Below the pieces are notes generated by a model. It made no database searches, had not been told where the DNA came from, and saw only the letters and a program-made list of their open reading frames with translations. From the NCBI GenBank assembly GCA_002753335.1, contig PEAD01000003.1, positions 31,230-95,229 of the forward strand: 64,000 nucleotides of DNA, given 5' to 3'. The stretch is from Nitrospirae bacterium MYbin3. Its GTDB lineage: Bacteria; Nitrospirota; Thermodesulfovibrionia; Thermodesulfovibrionales; Dissulfurispiraceae. Shown here in pieces: positions 16,703 to 23,841 of this stretch (positions within the stretch are counted from its first letter, which is position 1; every line of letters begins with the position of its first letter). The translations under genes were made by a program, and so were the position numbers.

Positions 16703-18199
16703 TCATTTAAATTTTTCCTCACCGTATCTGTCCACAGCGCTTATATTCCACCTGTCTAGGGTTGTGCCGATAGTTTTGTCGAGTGCGGTCTGTGCATTTA
16801 AGAAACTTATTATAGCGGTAAGTTCTGCTATTTGCGCGTTGAAGAGGTCGTTCTGCGCAGAAACCACCTGAAAGTTTGTAGAGCGTCCTGCCCTTAATTT
16901 TTCACGCTCAATTTCGAGTTTCTTTTCGTAGAGCCTGCTTGAGTGTTGGGACAACTTCATCTGTTTAAGCTTTATTTCATAATCCCTCAGAGCGTCTTTT
17001 ATTTCTAGATCAATGTTGTCCCGCAGTTTTTTTAGATTCAACTCAGCTTTTTCAAGACTGATTTTTGAAAGGATATAATTTTGTTTTAGGGTAAGGTCTC
17101 TCAATGGTATTGTAAGCCTTGCGCCTGTATTCCATGTCTTTTTGTCTGCTCCGTCATCAACTATAAGACCGCCTACAACTTCATTCCTGCTGTAGCTGCC
17201 GAACAATGAGAGGTCCCATAGTCTGTTGTTTTTTGAGACCGCATAATTCAGCTTTGCTATGTTTACAGCGAGAGCGTTTGAAATAAAGTCCGGTCTTTTT
17301 TCTAAGGCTGTTTTTTTTAGGGTTTCAAACGCAGGGACTGCAGGCGTTTCATCCAGTGTTTCCTCAGCTGTGAACTGGGTGTTTATGTCTATATCAATCA
17401 GTTTTGCGAGCGCTATTTTTGCATTATCCTCTGCATTAATCGCGGTAAGCAGCAGGAGCTCCCTGTTTGCAACTTCTGCTTCAGCCTGAACTATTTCAAG
17501 TTCTGCCATTCTGCCTGCTTCGATAAGGGACCTGCTTATAGAAACGATGCTTTTCGCTCTTTCCAGTGCCTGCCTGCTTATTTCAACCTGCCTTGATGCC
17601 TGAAGAAAAGTCCGATAAGCCCATATCACGGAAGTTACCGTATCCGTAATAGTATTTTTTAGAGTCAGCAGGTTTGTCTTTTCTGTAAGCCTTGCTATCT
17701 GTACTGACGCTGTATTTGCCTCGATGCCGCCGCCCTTTAAAAGCGGTTGCGTAATGCTGACACTCCATGAATCGGTTTTTGAGCGTTCAGGATCGTAAGT
17801 TCTTTCAATATTCAGAGACCTTGAGGTAGAAAGGGACAGAAGCGCCCCTGTATGCAGTGTTTCTGTTGCGCTTGCGGTGATGTCTCCGGTCCTATTTATG
17901 GTCCTGTCGCCGTCTTTTGTTGTAGAGGTTTTTTGTGCGGTCGAGCTTAATGTCAGTTTCGGTATGAATTTGTCTTCAGCCACAATAAGATCGAATTTTT
18001 GGGTCACCCGGTCTAAATAAGCTATCTCTATTGTGCTGTTTTTTCTTAATGCGAGCGCGATGCTTTCTGCGAGCGACATCTTTTTTAAAGGAGCTGTTGC
18101 ATTGTCGGCGGATAAGGCGAATTCAGACAATAATAAAATCCCCAAAAAGGAAATTGCCTGAACTAAAAAAATATTTTTTCTGAGTGTTGAGATTTTCAT
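16703..18199 (-). CDS. TolC-family outer-membrane efflux protein
   Basis: A 498-residue OEP/TolC protein forming the outer-membrane channel of the tripartite pump encoded downstream. The N-terminal signal peptide is about 31 residues, ending near FALSA. Two tandem OEP repeats follow, with the usual amphipathic helices and segments such as TQPLLKGGGIEAN near residue 150 and FQVVSAQNDLFNAQ near residue 440. It is the first gene of a four-gene minus-strand operon with 42 nt to the next gene. An extended -10 promoter lies about 25 nt upstream of the ATG. Confidence 0.93.
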   Translation of the reverse strand: MKISTLRKNIFLVQAISFLGILLLSEFALSADNATAPLKKMSLAESIALALRKNSTIEIAYLDRVTQKFDLIVAEDKFIPKLTLSSTAQKTSTTKDGDRTINRTGDITASATETLHTGALLSLSTSRSLNIERTYDPERSKTDSWSVSITQPLLKGGGIEANTASVQIARLTEKTNLLTLKNTITDTVTSVIWAYRTFLQASRQVEISRQALERAKSIVSISRSLIEAGRMAELEIVQAEAEVANRELLLLTAINAEDNAKIALAKLIDIDINTQFTAEETLDETPAVPAFETLKKTALEKRPDFISNALAVNIAKLNYAVSKNNRLWDLSLFGSYSRNEVVGGLIVDDGADKKTWNTGARLTIPLRDLTLKQNYILSKISLEKAELNLKKLRDNIDLEIKDALRDYEIKLKQMKLSQHSSRLYEKKLEIEREKLRAGRSTNFQVVSAQNDLFNAQIAELTAIISFLNAQTALDKTIGTTLDRWNISAVDRYGEEKFK

Positions 18200-18221
18200 A
18201 CTGTTGTTGCTTTGAAGTTGA

Positions 18222-18230
18222 ATTATAGCA
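18222..18230 (-). promoter_or_regulatory. Extended -10 promoter of the tolC/GAF-MFP/ABC operon
   Basis: Minus strand TGCTATAAT, an extended -10 box with consensus hexamer at 18222-18227. No good -35 is present. Predicted leader is about 16 nt. Confidence 0.45.
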
Positions 18231-18251
18231 GAACTTGGTCCGAAAAACTAA

Positions 18252-18284
18252 AAAGCTAACGGGATATTTTATCCCGTTAGCTTT
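18252..18284 (-). terminator. Terminator of the first Pro-Gly-Lys repeat gene
   Basis: A 15-bp stem with a 3-nt loop: left arm 18252-18266 and right arm 18270-18284 around GCTAACGGGATA. A T-rich tract follows on the minus strand. It separates the repeat gene from the tolC operon. It shares the GGCTAACGG-like core with the terminators of the two paralogues. Confidence 0.85.
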
Positions 18285-18302
18285 AGGTTTTTTTTATTTT
18301 TA

Positions 18303-18758
18303 TTATTTGCCTTTTGGCATAGGTCCTTTGCCTTTGTGGTCAGGGCCCTTTTTATCAGGAGACGGGGAAGGCATAGGATTAGCTTCTCCAGCTTTTCCCT
18401 TTGGATCAGGGCCTGGGCCTTTGCCTTTCATGTCAGGGCCTGGGCCTTTGCCTTTCATGTCAGGGCCTGGGCCTTTGCCTTTCATGTCAGGGCCTGGGCC
18501 TTTGCCTTTCATGTCAGGGCCGGGACCTTTGCCTTTCATGTCAGGGCCGGGACCTTTGCCTTTCATGTCAGGGCCGGGACCTTTACCTTTCATGTCAGGG
18601 CCTGGACCTTTGCCTTTCATGTCAGGGCCTGGACCTTTGCCTTTCATGTCAGGGCCTTTCGGAGCTGGGCCTTTTTCAGCAGGAGCTGCAAACGCAAGTC
18701 CTACGGTAAGGCTTAAAGAAAGAACCATAACTAGAAGCACTAACGACAGTTTCTTCAT
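18303..18758 (-). CDS. Exported Pro/Gly/Lys repeat protein, paralogue 1
   Basis: No known function recognised. 151 residues: a signal peptide (MKKLSLVLLVMVLSLSLTVG, cleavage after AFA at about residue 24), a short linker, then eight perfect tandem copies of GPGPDMKGK at residues 42-113. It is flanked by one truncated copy (KGPDMKGK) and one variant (GPGPDPKGK), and ends in a Pro/Lys tail. The mature chain is basic, lacks cysteine and aromatic residues, and should be unfolded or polyproline-like. Shine-Dalgarno AGGAGG is strong. Promoter, leader hairpin, signal peptide and terminator are shared with two neighbouring paralogues. It could bind an anionic partner or act as a surface/periplasmic filler; both ideas are guesses. 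Confidence 0.75.
   Translation of the reverse strand: MKKLSLVLLVMVLSLSLTVGLAFAAPAEKGPAPKGPDMKGKGPGPDMKGKGPGPDMKGKGPGPDMKGKGPGPDMKGKGPGPDMKGKGPGPDMKGKGPGPDMKGKGPGPDMKGKGPGPDPKGKAGEANPMPSPSPDKKGPDHKGKGPMPKGK
18393..18659. repeat. 27-bp tandem repeat array encoding GPGPDMKGK
   Basis: Eight full 27-bp units at 18420-18635 plus a variant unit and a partial unit at the ends. Silent differences fall into blocks, with neighbouring units sharing GGGCCTGGGCC, GGGCCGGGACC or GGGCCTGGACC, which suggests stepwise local duplication. It is coding, not a CRISPR, since there are no spacers. Confidence 0.9.
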
Positions 18759-18783
18759 ACTACCTCCTAAATTAATTAAGATT

Positions 18784-18857
18784 CTCAGAAAAACTTAACT
18801 TCCGAGCTTACCATTAAGATAAAAGCATTTTTTTTAAAAGTCAAGGTAATTTTCACA
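18784..18857 (-). promoter_or_regulatory. Promoter and leader hairpin of repeat paralogue 1
   Basis: Minus strand: TGTGAAAA (18850-18857), TTGACT (18839-18844), 17-nt spacer, TATCTT (18816-18821), then a leader hairpin CTCGGAA...TTCTGAG (18784-18806). The same arrangement precedes the two paralogues. Confidence 0.7.
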
Positions 18858-18882
18858 TTTTTAAAGCCTTATGGAAGTAAAA

Positions 18883-18917
18883 AAAGGCTAACGGAATGAA
18901 ATATTCCATTAGCCTTT
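18883..18917 (-). terminator. Terminator of repeat paralogue 2
   Basis: A 15-bp stem with left arm 18883-18897, 5-nt loop, and right arm 18903-18917, with one G-U pair. Seven T follow on the minus strand. Near-identical to the terminator at 19465-19499. Confidence 0.85.
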
Positions 18918-18945
18918 AAATGCTTTAATGTTTATTTTTTTAGTC

Positions 18946-19338
18946 TTACTTGCCTTTTGGAGCAGGGCCTTTACCTTTCGCTCCGTACTGCTTCTGCTTT
19001 TGTTCCTCGTACTGTTTTTGCTTTAACTCTTCGAAAGCCTTTTTGCGCTCTGCTTCTGCTTTTGCTTCTGCTTTAAGTTTTTGTTCTTCTGCCACTTTCC
19101 GTTTCGCTTCTTCGGCTTTTTGTTTCTCTAAAAATATTTTCCTTTCCGCTGCTCTTTCTTGGTTTAACTCCCACTTGCTTTTTATCGCGCCTGTTGCGGG
19201 AGCAGCTTTTGGTTCAGGGCCTTTTGCCGGTGCAGTGGTTGGGCCTTTGCCTTTTTCTGCTGGCGCTGCAAAGGCAAGTCCGAAGGTGAGGCTTACAGAA
19301 ATCATAATTACTAAAAGTACTAACGACAGTTTACTCAT
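18946..19338 (-). CDS. Exported Lys/Glu/Ala-rich protein, paralogue 2
   Basis: Function not recognised. 130 residues: signal peptide nearly identical to its neighbours (MSKLSLVLLVIMISVSLTFG, cleavage after AFA), a short APAEKGKGP linker shared with paralogue 3, then a highly charged helix-forming stretch of about 75 residues (repeats of the type EEQKQKQY, AKAEAERKK) and a KGKGPAPKGK tail. The GPGPDMKGK array is absent here. A coiled-coil or extended single helix seems likely in place of the polyproline-like array. The outer parts of the gene and its regulatory DNA match paralogues 1 and 3, so the middle has been swapped or evolved quickly. Confidence 0.7.
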   Translation of the reverse strand: MSKLSLVLLVIMISVSLTFGLAFAAPAEKGKGPTTAPAKGPEPKAAPATGAIKSKWELNQERAAERKIFLEKQKAEEAKRKVAEEQKLKAEAKAEAERKKAFEELKQKQYEEQKQKQYGAKGKGPAPKGK

Positions 19339-19363
19339 ACTACCTCCCCAATTAATTAAGATT

Positions 19364-19437
19364 TTCGGAAAAACCTAACTTCCGAGCATACTATTAAGAT
19401 AAAAGCATTTTTTTTTAAAGTCAAGGTGCTTTTCACA
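19364..19437 (-). promoter_or_regulatory. Promoter and leader hairpin of repeat paralogue 2
   Basis: Minus strand: TGTGAAAA (19430-19437), TTGACT (19419-19424), 17-nt spacer, TATCTT (19396-19401), leader stem CGGAA...TTCCG within 19364-19386. The G-U pair seen in copies 1 and 3 is a G-C pair here, while the outer pairs are lost. Confidence 0.7.
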
Positions 19438-19464
19438 TTTTTAAAGCCGTTTATGAAAGTAAAA

Positions 19465-19499
19465 AAAGGCTAACGGAATGAAATATTCCGTTAGCCTTT
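19465..19499 (-). terminator. Terminator of repeat paralogue 3
   Basis: A perfect 15-bp stem, arms 19465-19479 and 19485-19499 (core GGCTAACGGAAT), followed on the minus strand by seven T. Confidence 0.88.
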
Positions 19500-19526
19500 A
19501 GGTGCTGTGAAATGTATCTAAACTAT

Positions 19527-20450
19527 TTATTTGCCTTTTGTAGTAGGTGCAGGCCCTTTAGGAACTGTTGGGCCTTTTTGTTCAGGAGCTTTTGGGGTTC
19601 CAGGTACAGGGCCCTTAGGCGGTATTGGCATAGGCCTGCCTTTCATGTCAGGGCCTTTACCCTTCATATCCGGGCCGGGGCCTTTCGGACCCATCGGGCC
19701 TTTTGGCTCAGGACCCTTTCCTTTCATGTCAGGACCTTTGCCTTTCATATCCGGACCTGGGCCTTTTTGCGCAGGTGCAATGGGTTTAAGCAGTTTTTTC
19801 TGGTCTACACCCCTGCTTTCAATAGACTTCTTTTTCATATCAATGATTGCTTTTTGCTGCTGCTGTTTGTTTTTTGCGTTTTCAGCTGCCAACCTAGCTT
19901 TCATCTGCGCTTCTGCCTGTTTTGCATCTTTAGGTGTCGCAGTGTGGGTTCCCGGTACAGGCTTCTTTACAGGAGGCATAGGCTTGCCTTTAGGCTCAGG
20001 GCCTTTGCCTTTCATGTCAGGGCCGGGGCCTTTAGGGGGCATAGGCTTTGGCATGGGTTTTTTTACCATTGGAGGCATAGGCTTGCCTTTAGGCTCAGGG
20101 CCTTTGCCTTTCACGTCAGGGCCGGGGCCTTTAGGGGGCATCGGTTTTGGCATGGGTTTTTTTACCATTGGCGGCATAGGCTTGCCTTTAGGCTCAGGAC
20201 CTTTGCCTTTCATGTCAGGGCCGGGACCTTTAGGCGGAAGGACAGGCTTGCCTTTCATGTCAGGACCGGGGCCTTTTGAACCCATCGGACCTTTGACTTC
20301 AGGGCCTTTGCCTTTCATGTCAGGGCCGGGACCTTTTGGCGGTGCAGGCATTGGGCCCTTACCTTTTTCAGCCGGAGCTGCAAAAGCTAGGCCGAAGGTG
20401 AGGCTTACAGAAATCATAATTACTAAAAGTACTAACGACAGTTTTCTCAT
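19527..20450 (-). CDS. Exported Pro/Gly/Lys repeat protein, paralogue 3
   Basis: Function not recognised. 307 residues: signal peptide MRKLSLVLLVIMISVSLTFG with cleavage after AFA, then many GPGPDMKGK-type motifs in a longer mosaic, including KGPEPKGKPMPPMVKKPMPK. A central non-repeat stretch of about 60 residues is Ala/Gln/Lys rich and probably helical (KQAEAQMKARLAAENAKNKQ). More GPGPDMKGK motifs follow to the C-terminus. No cysteines. This is the longest member and combines the repeat type of paralogue 1 with a helical part like paralogue 2. It is the first of the three cassettes and has its own promoter and terminator. Confidence 0.72.
   Translation of the reverse strand: MRKLSLVLLVIMISVSLTFGLAFAAPAEKGKGPMPAPPKGPGPDMKGKGPEVKGPMGSKGPGPDMKGKPVLPPKGPGPDMKGKGPEPKGKPMPPMVKKPMPKPMPPKGPGPDVKGKGPEPKGKPMPPMVKKPMPKPMPPKGPGPDMKGKGPEPKGKPMPPVKKPVPGTHTATPKDAKQAEAQMKARLAAENAKNKQQQQKAIIDMKKKSIESRGVDQKKLLKPIAPAQKGPGPDMKGKGPDMKGKGPEPKGPMGPKGPGPDMKGKGPDMKGRPMPIPPKGPVPGTPKAPEQKGPTVPKGPAPTTKGK
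19975..20235. repeat. 99-bp tandem repeat inside repeat paralogue 3
   Basis: The sequence starting GGCATAGGCTTGCC recurs at 19975, 20074 and 20173, an exact 99-bp (33-codon) period, with about 2.6 copies. Each unit contains one GPGPDMKGK-type motif (V for M in one) and a GKPMPPMVKKPMPK segment. Confidence 0.85.
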
Positions 20451-20474
20451 ACTTCCTCCTTTAATAAATGGTTT

Positions 20475-20549
20475 CTCAGAAGAATTTTTGTTTCCGAGCT
20501 TACATATACGATAGAAGCATTACTGCCAAATGTCAAGGTACTTTTCACA
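20475..20549 (-). promoter_or_regulatory. Promoter and leader hairpin of repeat paralogue 3
   Basis: Minus strand: TGTGAAAA (20542-20549), TTGACA (20531-20536), 17-nt spacer, TATCGT (20508-20513), leader hairpin CTCGGAA...TTCTGAG (20475-20498). The hairpin loop sequence differs from the other copies while the stem is kept. Confidence 0.7.
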
Positions 20550-20704
20550 TTTTTTGATATTCAATATTTTTGGTCAAAACAGTCGCAATATTCTTGACTT
20601 TTTGCGGTCAATAATACGACACTTTTAATTAAGCCTAAGAGTTTTTGCAGTGTCAAAATGACTTATCGCTCTTTGGCCTTAATAATCATTAAACGGAGGA
20701 TTCC

Positions 20705-21280
20705 TTGGCAAAACGTGCAGGTGCATACAAAAGTGATAAGAGAAAGAAAGAGCTGACGCGTCAGAAAAAGCAGGAAGAAAAAAGGCAAAAAAGGTTCGGC
20801 AAAACCGGCGCTGAAATTTCTGCTGAAAGCCAGCCTCAATCTGCCGGGGCAGACTCTGAAGTTAAAGCCTCTGCCGGCAGTATCGTAAAAGTACATTACA
20901 CAGGCAGACTTGATGACGGCTCTGTTTTTGACTCTTCACGGGAGCGTGAACCGCTTGAGTTTACTGTCGGTGCAGGGCAGATGATTCAGGGTTTTGACAA
21001 GGCGGTAAACGGCATGTCTGTAGGTGAATCCAAGACGGTCAGGATTCCTTCTGACGAAGCATACGGACCTTATAAAAAAGACCTTATGTTCGAATTGCCG
21101 AAGGCCCATTTCCCTGAAGATACAAAAAAAGGGGCTGCTTTTAAATTAAAGCATCCTAACGGCAACTCTCTCGATGCGGTGGTCACAGACATTACAGCGG
21201 ATACGGTCACATTGAATGCCAATCATTCTCTTGCAGGTAAAGACCTTATCTTCGATATAGAGCTTCTGGAAGCTGAATAA
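20705..21280 (+). CDS. FKBP-type (SlyD-like) peptidyl-prolyl isomerase with basic N-terminal extension
   Basis: A cis-trans prolyl isomerase and chaperone, cytoplasmic as no signal peptide is visible. Residues about 58-190 are a SlyD-like FKBP: VKVHYTGRLDDGSVFDSS, GQMIQGFDKAVNGMSVGE, IPSDEAYGP and the insert-in-flap region. Residues 1-35 are a very basic segment (KSDKRKKELTRQKKQEEKRQ) resembling free-standing small basic proteins, so the gene may be a fusion. No histidine-rich SlyD tail is present. Start is TTG with GGAGG about 7 nt upstream. A 26-nt gap separates it from nfo. Confidence 0.85.
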   Translation: MAKRAGAYKSDKRKKELTRQKKQEEKRQKRFGKTGAEISAESQPQSAGADSEVKASAGSIVKVHYTGRLDDGSVFDSSREREPLEFTVGAGQMIQGFDKAVNGMSVGESKTVRIPSDEAYGPYKKDLMFELPKAHFPEDTKKGAAFKLKHPNGNSLDAVVTDITADTVTLNANHSLAGKDLIFDIELLEAE

Positions 21281-21306
21281 AAGGCCTTATTCTTTAAAAT
21301 TTCAAA

Positions 21307-22161
21307 GTGCAAAAAAATACTTTGAGGCTCGGAGTTCATACCTCTATTGCTGGAGGGTTTCATCTCTCTCTCGAAAGAGCTAAGGAACTCGGCTGCAACA
21401 CCATGCAGATATTTTCCCACAGCCCAAGACAGTGGCTTGTGGGCGAGTTAGCAGGCGATTCTGTCAAACAGTTCAAGGAATTTAAAAAGTCCTACGATAT
21501 AAGCCCTGTATTTATCCATGTGTCGTACCTGATAAATCTCTGCGCTGCTGATGAACTGCTGGAAAAATCGGCCAATCTTCTGGTGAAGGAGCTTGATATT
21601 GCCGATACCCTCGATGTTGAGTATGTTGTGCTTCATACCGGCAGCGCGTCCTCGATGGATGCTGATGTCGCCCGCGCCAAAGCTGTAAAGGCGCTGAAAA
21701 GCATATCTTCAACAAAGAAATGGAAGACGAAACTTCTTCTTGAAAATACCGCAGGAGAACGCGGGGACATAACTTCCTCAATACTTGATCTAAAAGAGCT
21801 GATGACCGGTGTTGGCGGTTCCTTGATAGGAGGAATCTGCATAGACACCTGCCATGCTTTTGCAGCCGGTTACGACATTTCATCAAAGGCTGGTGTTGAT
21901 TCATTTGTTGATGAGCTGCGTGCGCTTCAAATGCTTGATTCTGTAAAGCTGGTCCACCTCAATGATTCCAAGAAAGGCCATAATTCAAGGGTTGACAGGC
22001 ATGAGCATATCGGCGAAGGGCAGATAGGCAGCGCAGGTATAAAGTATTTTATAAATCATTCCGCATTTAAAAATATCCCGATGATACTTGAAACTCCTAA
22101 ACATACAGAAGAGGACGATCCAAGAAACCTGAAGCTTGTGCGTGAACTGATCAGCCGCTGA
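21307..22161 (+). CDS. nfo: Endonuclease IV (AP endonuclease)
   Basis: Cuts DNA 5' of abasic sites in base-excision repair, using three zinc ions. 284 residues, full length. Metal-ligand motifs seen in order: FIHVSYLINL (His), VVLHTGS (His), LLENTAG (Glu), CIDTCHAFAAGYD (Asp and His), LVHLNDSKKGHNSRVDRHEHIGEG (His, Asp, His) and ILETP (Glu). Start is a GTG, 26 nt after the FKBP gene, so the pair may be cotranscribed. Confidence 0.95.
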   Translation: MQKNTLRLGVHTSIAGGFHLSLERAKELGCNTMQIFSHSPRQWLVGELAGDSVKQFKEFKKSYDISPVFIHVSYLINLCAADELLEKSANLLVKELDIADTLDVEYVVLHTGSASSMDADVARAKAVKALKSISSTKKWKTKLLLENTAGERGDITSSILDLKELMTGVGGSLIGGICIDTCHAFAAGYDISSKAGVDSFVDELRALQMLDSVKLVHLNDSKKGHNSRVDRHEHIGEGQIGSAGIKYFINHSAFKNIPMILETPKHTEEDDPRNLKLVRELISR

Positions 22162-22170
22162 CAGGAACCC

Positions 22171-22200
22171 GGACGTCGTCCCCGTGAATACGGGGCCCCA
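22171..22200. repeat. REP-like palindrome
   Basis: CCCCGT (22180-22185), loop GAAT, ACGGGG (22190-22195), preceded by GTC and followed by CCCCAG. The arrangement resembles the common interspersed palindromes of the GTCATTCCCG...CGGGAATCCAG type. There is no T-run, so it is not a normal terminator. Only one copy was noticed here; genome-wide abundance is unknown. Confidence 0.4.
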
Positions 22201-22242
22201 GACAAAAATGAACTGGATTGAATAAGTAGAGGTTTAAGGCTG

Positions 22243-22587
22243 CTAATTGGTTTTGCTTTTTAAGAGATTAAGAAAAGTTTGATATTTCTCAGTATTGCCT
22301 TCTTTATCAGACCATCGTTTCACTTCTTTTATATTGATCTTTTGCGCTTTTGCGACCATTACGGCCTGCTCCAACGCTTGCGGGTCATTCCAGTGATAAA
22401 AAGCGGCCAATCTATCTTTCACACTGTCGGTAGGCGTCAACATGACAAGCGTACCAAGTCTGGTTTTAAGTTTGTTTTCATCTTTGATAGGTTCACCGCC
22501 TACGAGGAGCGCATCGATATCATGCTCTCGTAGCTTTTCAGCCGCTGACGATCTCTGTTCCGATTCCTTCTTTTGTAAATATCTCAA
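22243..22587 (-). pseudogene. Remnant of a nucleotidyltransferase-like gene (C-terminal part)
   Basis: The reading frame from argB's end to 22243 encodes KTRLGTLVMLTPTDSVKDRL, AAFYHWNDPQALEQAVMVA and a closing RWSDKEGNTEKYQTFLNLL. From memory this resembles the C-terminal half of a family of small nucleotidyltransferase-like proteins found next to toxin-antitoxin-like genes. The nucleotide-binding N-terminal half (GS-x-D-x-D type) is missing and no normal start codon with a ribosome site exists. The only upstream start in frame is a TTG inside argB. I read it as a decayed fragment left by insertion or deletion next to argB; an expressed short protein cannot be ruled out. Confidence 0.5.
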
Positions 22588-23419
22588 GCAGCAGGCTGTG
22601 CGGAATCCGCCCGTCAATTATATGGGTCTTCTTTACGCCTTTTTCTATGGCCTTCATGCATGCCTGAACTTTAGGAAGCATTCCGCCGGATATTGTTCCA
22701 TCTTCTATAAGTTTGTGGACATCGGTTTTGCTTAGTGTAGACAGGGTATTGTCTTTTTTATCCTTTATGCCCGGGACATCCGTGAGAAACAAGAATTTTT
22801 CTGCATTCAGGGCAGCCGCAATAGAGGCTGCAACATAGTCAGCGTTAATATTGTAGGCATCGCCATTGCTTCCCACCCCTATTGGGGCGATAACGGGTAT
22901 AAAGCCGTCTTTGTCCACAGAATTCAGTATTTCCGGGTTTATGGAATCAACCTCTCCCACTAATCCAATATCTATCAGGTCGTCGCTGTTTTCTGGCGAA
23001 GTTTTTTTGAGCATTTTTTTCTTTGCCTTTATAAGATTGCCGTCTTTGCCGCTCAATCCCACCGCTTTACCGCCGTGGCTGTTTATCAGCGCGACTATCT
23101 CTTTATTTATAAGCCCTCCCAGCACCATCTCGACTATATCCATAGTATCTTTGTCGGTTACGCGCTGGCCCTGAATGAATGCAGGCTCTTTGCCCATCTT
23201 CTTCATAGTCGAGCTTATTTTCGGGCCACCTCCGTGGACTATTATCGTTTTTATGCCGATAAAGTTCAGCAGCACAACATCCTGGGCGAATGAATCTTTG
23301 AGCGCATCTTCGACCTGAGCGGCTCCGCCGTATTTAATCACAAAGGTCTTGCCGTAAAAGGTTCTGATATAAGGCAGGGACTCTATAAGTATATTTGCCT
23401 TTTCGATAAGTTTTTTCAT
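22538..23419 (-). CDS. argB: Acetylglutamate kinase
   Basis: Second step of arginine biosynthesis: phosphorylates N-acetylglutamate. 293 residues, normal length. Motifs: FVIKYGGAAQ near residue 27, IIVHGGGPKIS near 60, GLSGKDGNLI, and PVIAPIGVGSNGDAYNINAD in the nucleotide-binding part, with FLTDVPGI. The RTFYGKTFVIKYGG N-terminus is of the arginine-sensitive, hexameric type, suggesting feedback inhibition. Shine-Dalgarno GGAGG is 8 nt before the ATG. No other arg gene is nearby. Confidence 0.96.
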   Translation of the reverse strand: MKKLIEKANILIESLPYIRTFYGKTFVIKYGGAAQVEDALKDSFAQDVVLLNFIGIKTIIVHGGGPKISSTMKKMGKEPAFIQGQRVTDKDTMDIVEMVLGGLINKEIVALINSHGGKAVGLSGKDGNLIKAKKKMLKKTSPENSDDLIDIGLVGEVDSINPEILNSVDKDGFIPVIAPIGVGSNGDAYNINADYVAASIAAALNAEKFLFLTDVPGIKDKKDNTLSTLSKTDVHKLIEDGTISGGMLPKVQACMKAIEKGVKKTHIIDGRIPHSLLLEIFTKEGIGTEIVSG

Positions 23420-23457
23420 TGCAGCATCCTCCGGCTGTATAAGCTTTTCTGACCAAT

Positions 23458-23487
23458 ATTATATCGACATGCATCAGGTTTCCACAA
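23458..23487 (-). promoter_or_regulatory. argB promoter
   Basis: Minus strand TTGTGG (23482-23487), 18-nt spacer, TATAAT (23458-23463). No ARG-box-like palindrome is apparent. Confidence 0.45.
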
Positions 23488-23501
23488 TAAAGTTTTTTGT
23501 A

Positions 23502-23510
23502 TGATATAAT
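23502..23510 (+). promoter_or_regulatory. Extended -10 promoter of the signalling operon
   Basis: TGATATAAT with consensus -10 hexamer at 23505-23510, about 33 nt before the first start codon. No clear -35. Confidence 0.4.
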
Positions 23511-23543
23511 AATCAACATTAATCGCATTGATAGGAGATAACC

Positions 23544-23840
23544 TTGCCTAAAGTTCCTGTAGAGAACCTTAAACCCGGAATGAAGCTTGCGAAGCCGGTC
23601 ACAAACGATGCCGGTATGGTGCTTATGGGGCCTGGTACAGAGCTGACGGCAGCTTCAATCTCAAGACTGGGCAATATGAATGTAGGTAGTGGGACTATCG
23701 AAGGCTCATCGCAGCCTACTAAACCTAAGGAAGTAATGCTTGCAGAAATCGATGCCAGGTTCAAAAAGACTTTATCCGAACCCAATATGTCGTTGCTGAA
23801 AAAAATCCTACAGGAGCATACGGAAGGCTTATACAAATAA
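23544..23840 (+). CDS. Small protein resembling the N-terminal part of HD-GYP proteins
   Basis: 98 residues, starting at a TTG with AGGAGA about 6 nt upstream. The first half, PVENLKPGMKLAKPVTND to a GTELT segment, is the short beta-rich module found ahead of HD-GYP or HDOD domains. The second half is a charged helix. No catalytic motif. It ends 1 nt before the HDOD gene, so it may act with that protein in trans. The module similarity is from memory; the function is unknown. Confidence 0.55.
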   Translation: MPKVPVENLKPGMKLAKPVTNDAGMVLMGPGTELTAASISRLGNMNVGSGTIEGSSQPTKPKEVMLAEIDARFKKTLSEPNMSLLKKILQEHTEGLYK

Positions 23841-23841
23841 T

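Noticed and set aside
18393-18659. CRISPR array
   Set aside because: 27-bp units are directly adjacent with no spacers and keep a reading frame, so they are coding repeats.
18235-18798. Long plus-strand frame with repeated PLPFMSGPG
   Set aside because: Antisense image of the GPGPDMKGK array. The minus frame has signal peptide, ribosome site, promoter and terminator; the plus frame has none.
19531-20514. Long plus-strand frame over repeat paralogue 3
   Set aside because: Again a shadow of the low-complexity minus-strand gene; it has no start context and runs through the minus-strand promoter.
22180-22195. Rho-independent terminator of nfo
   Set aside because: The stem is GC-rich but has no T-run on either strand; it fits a REP-like palindrome better.
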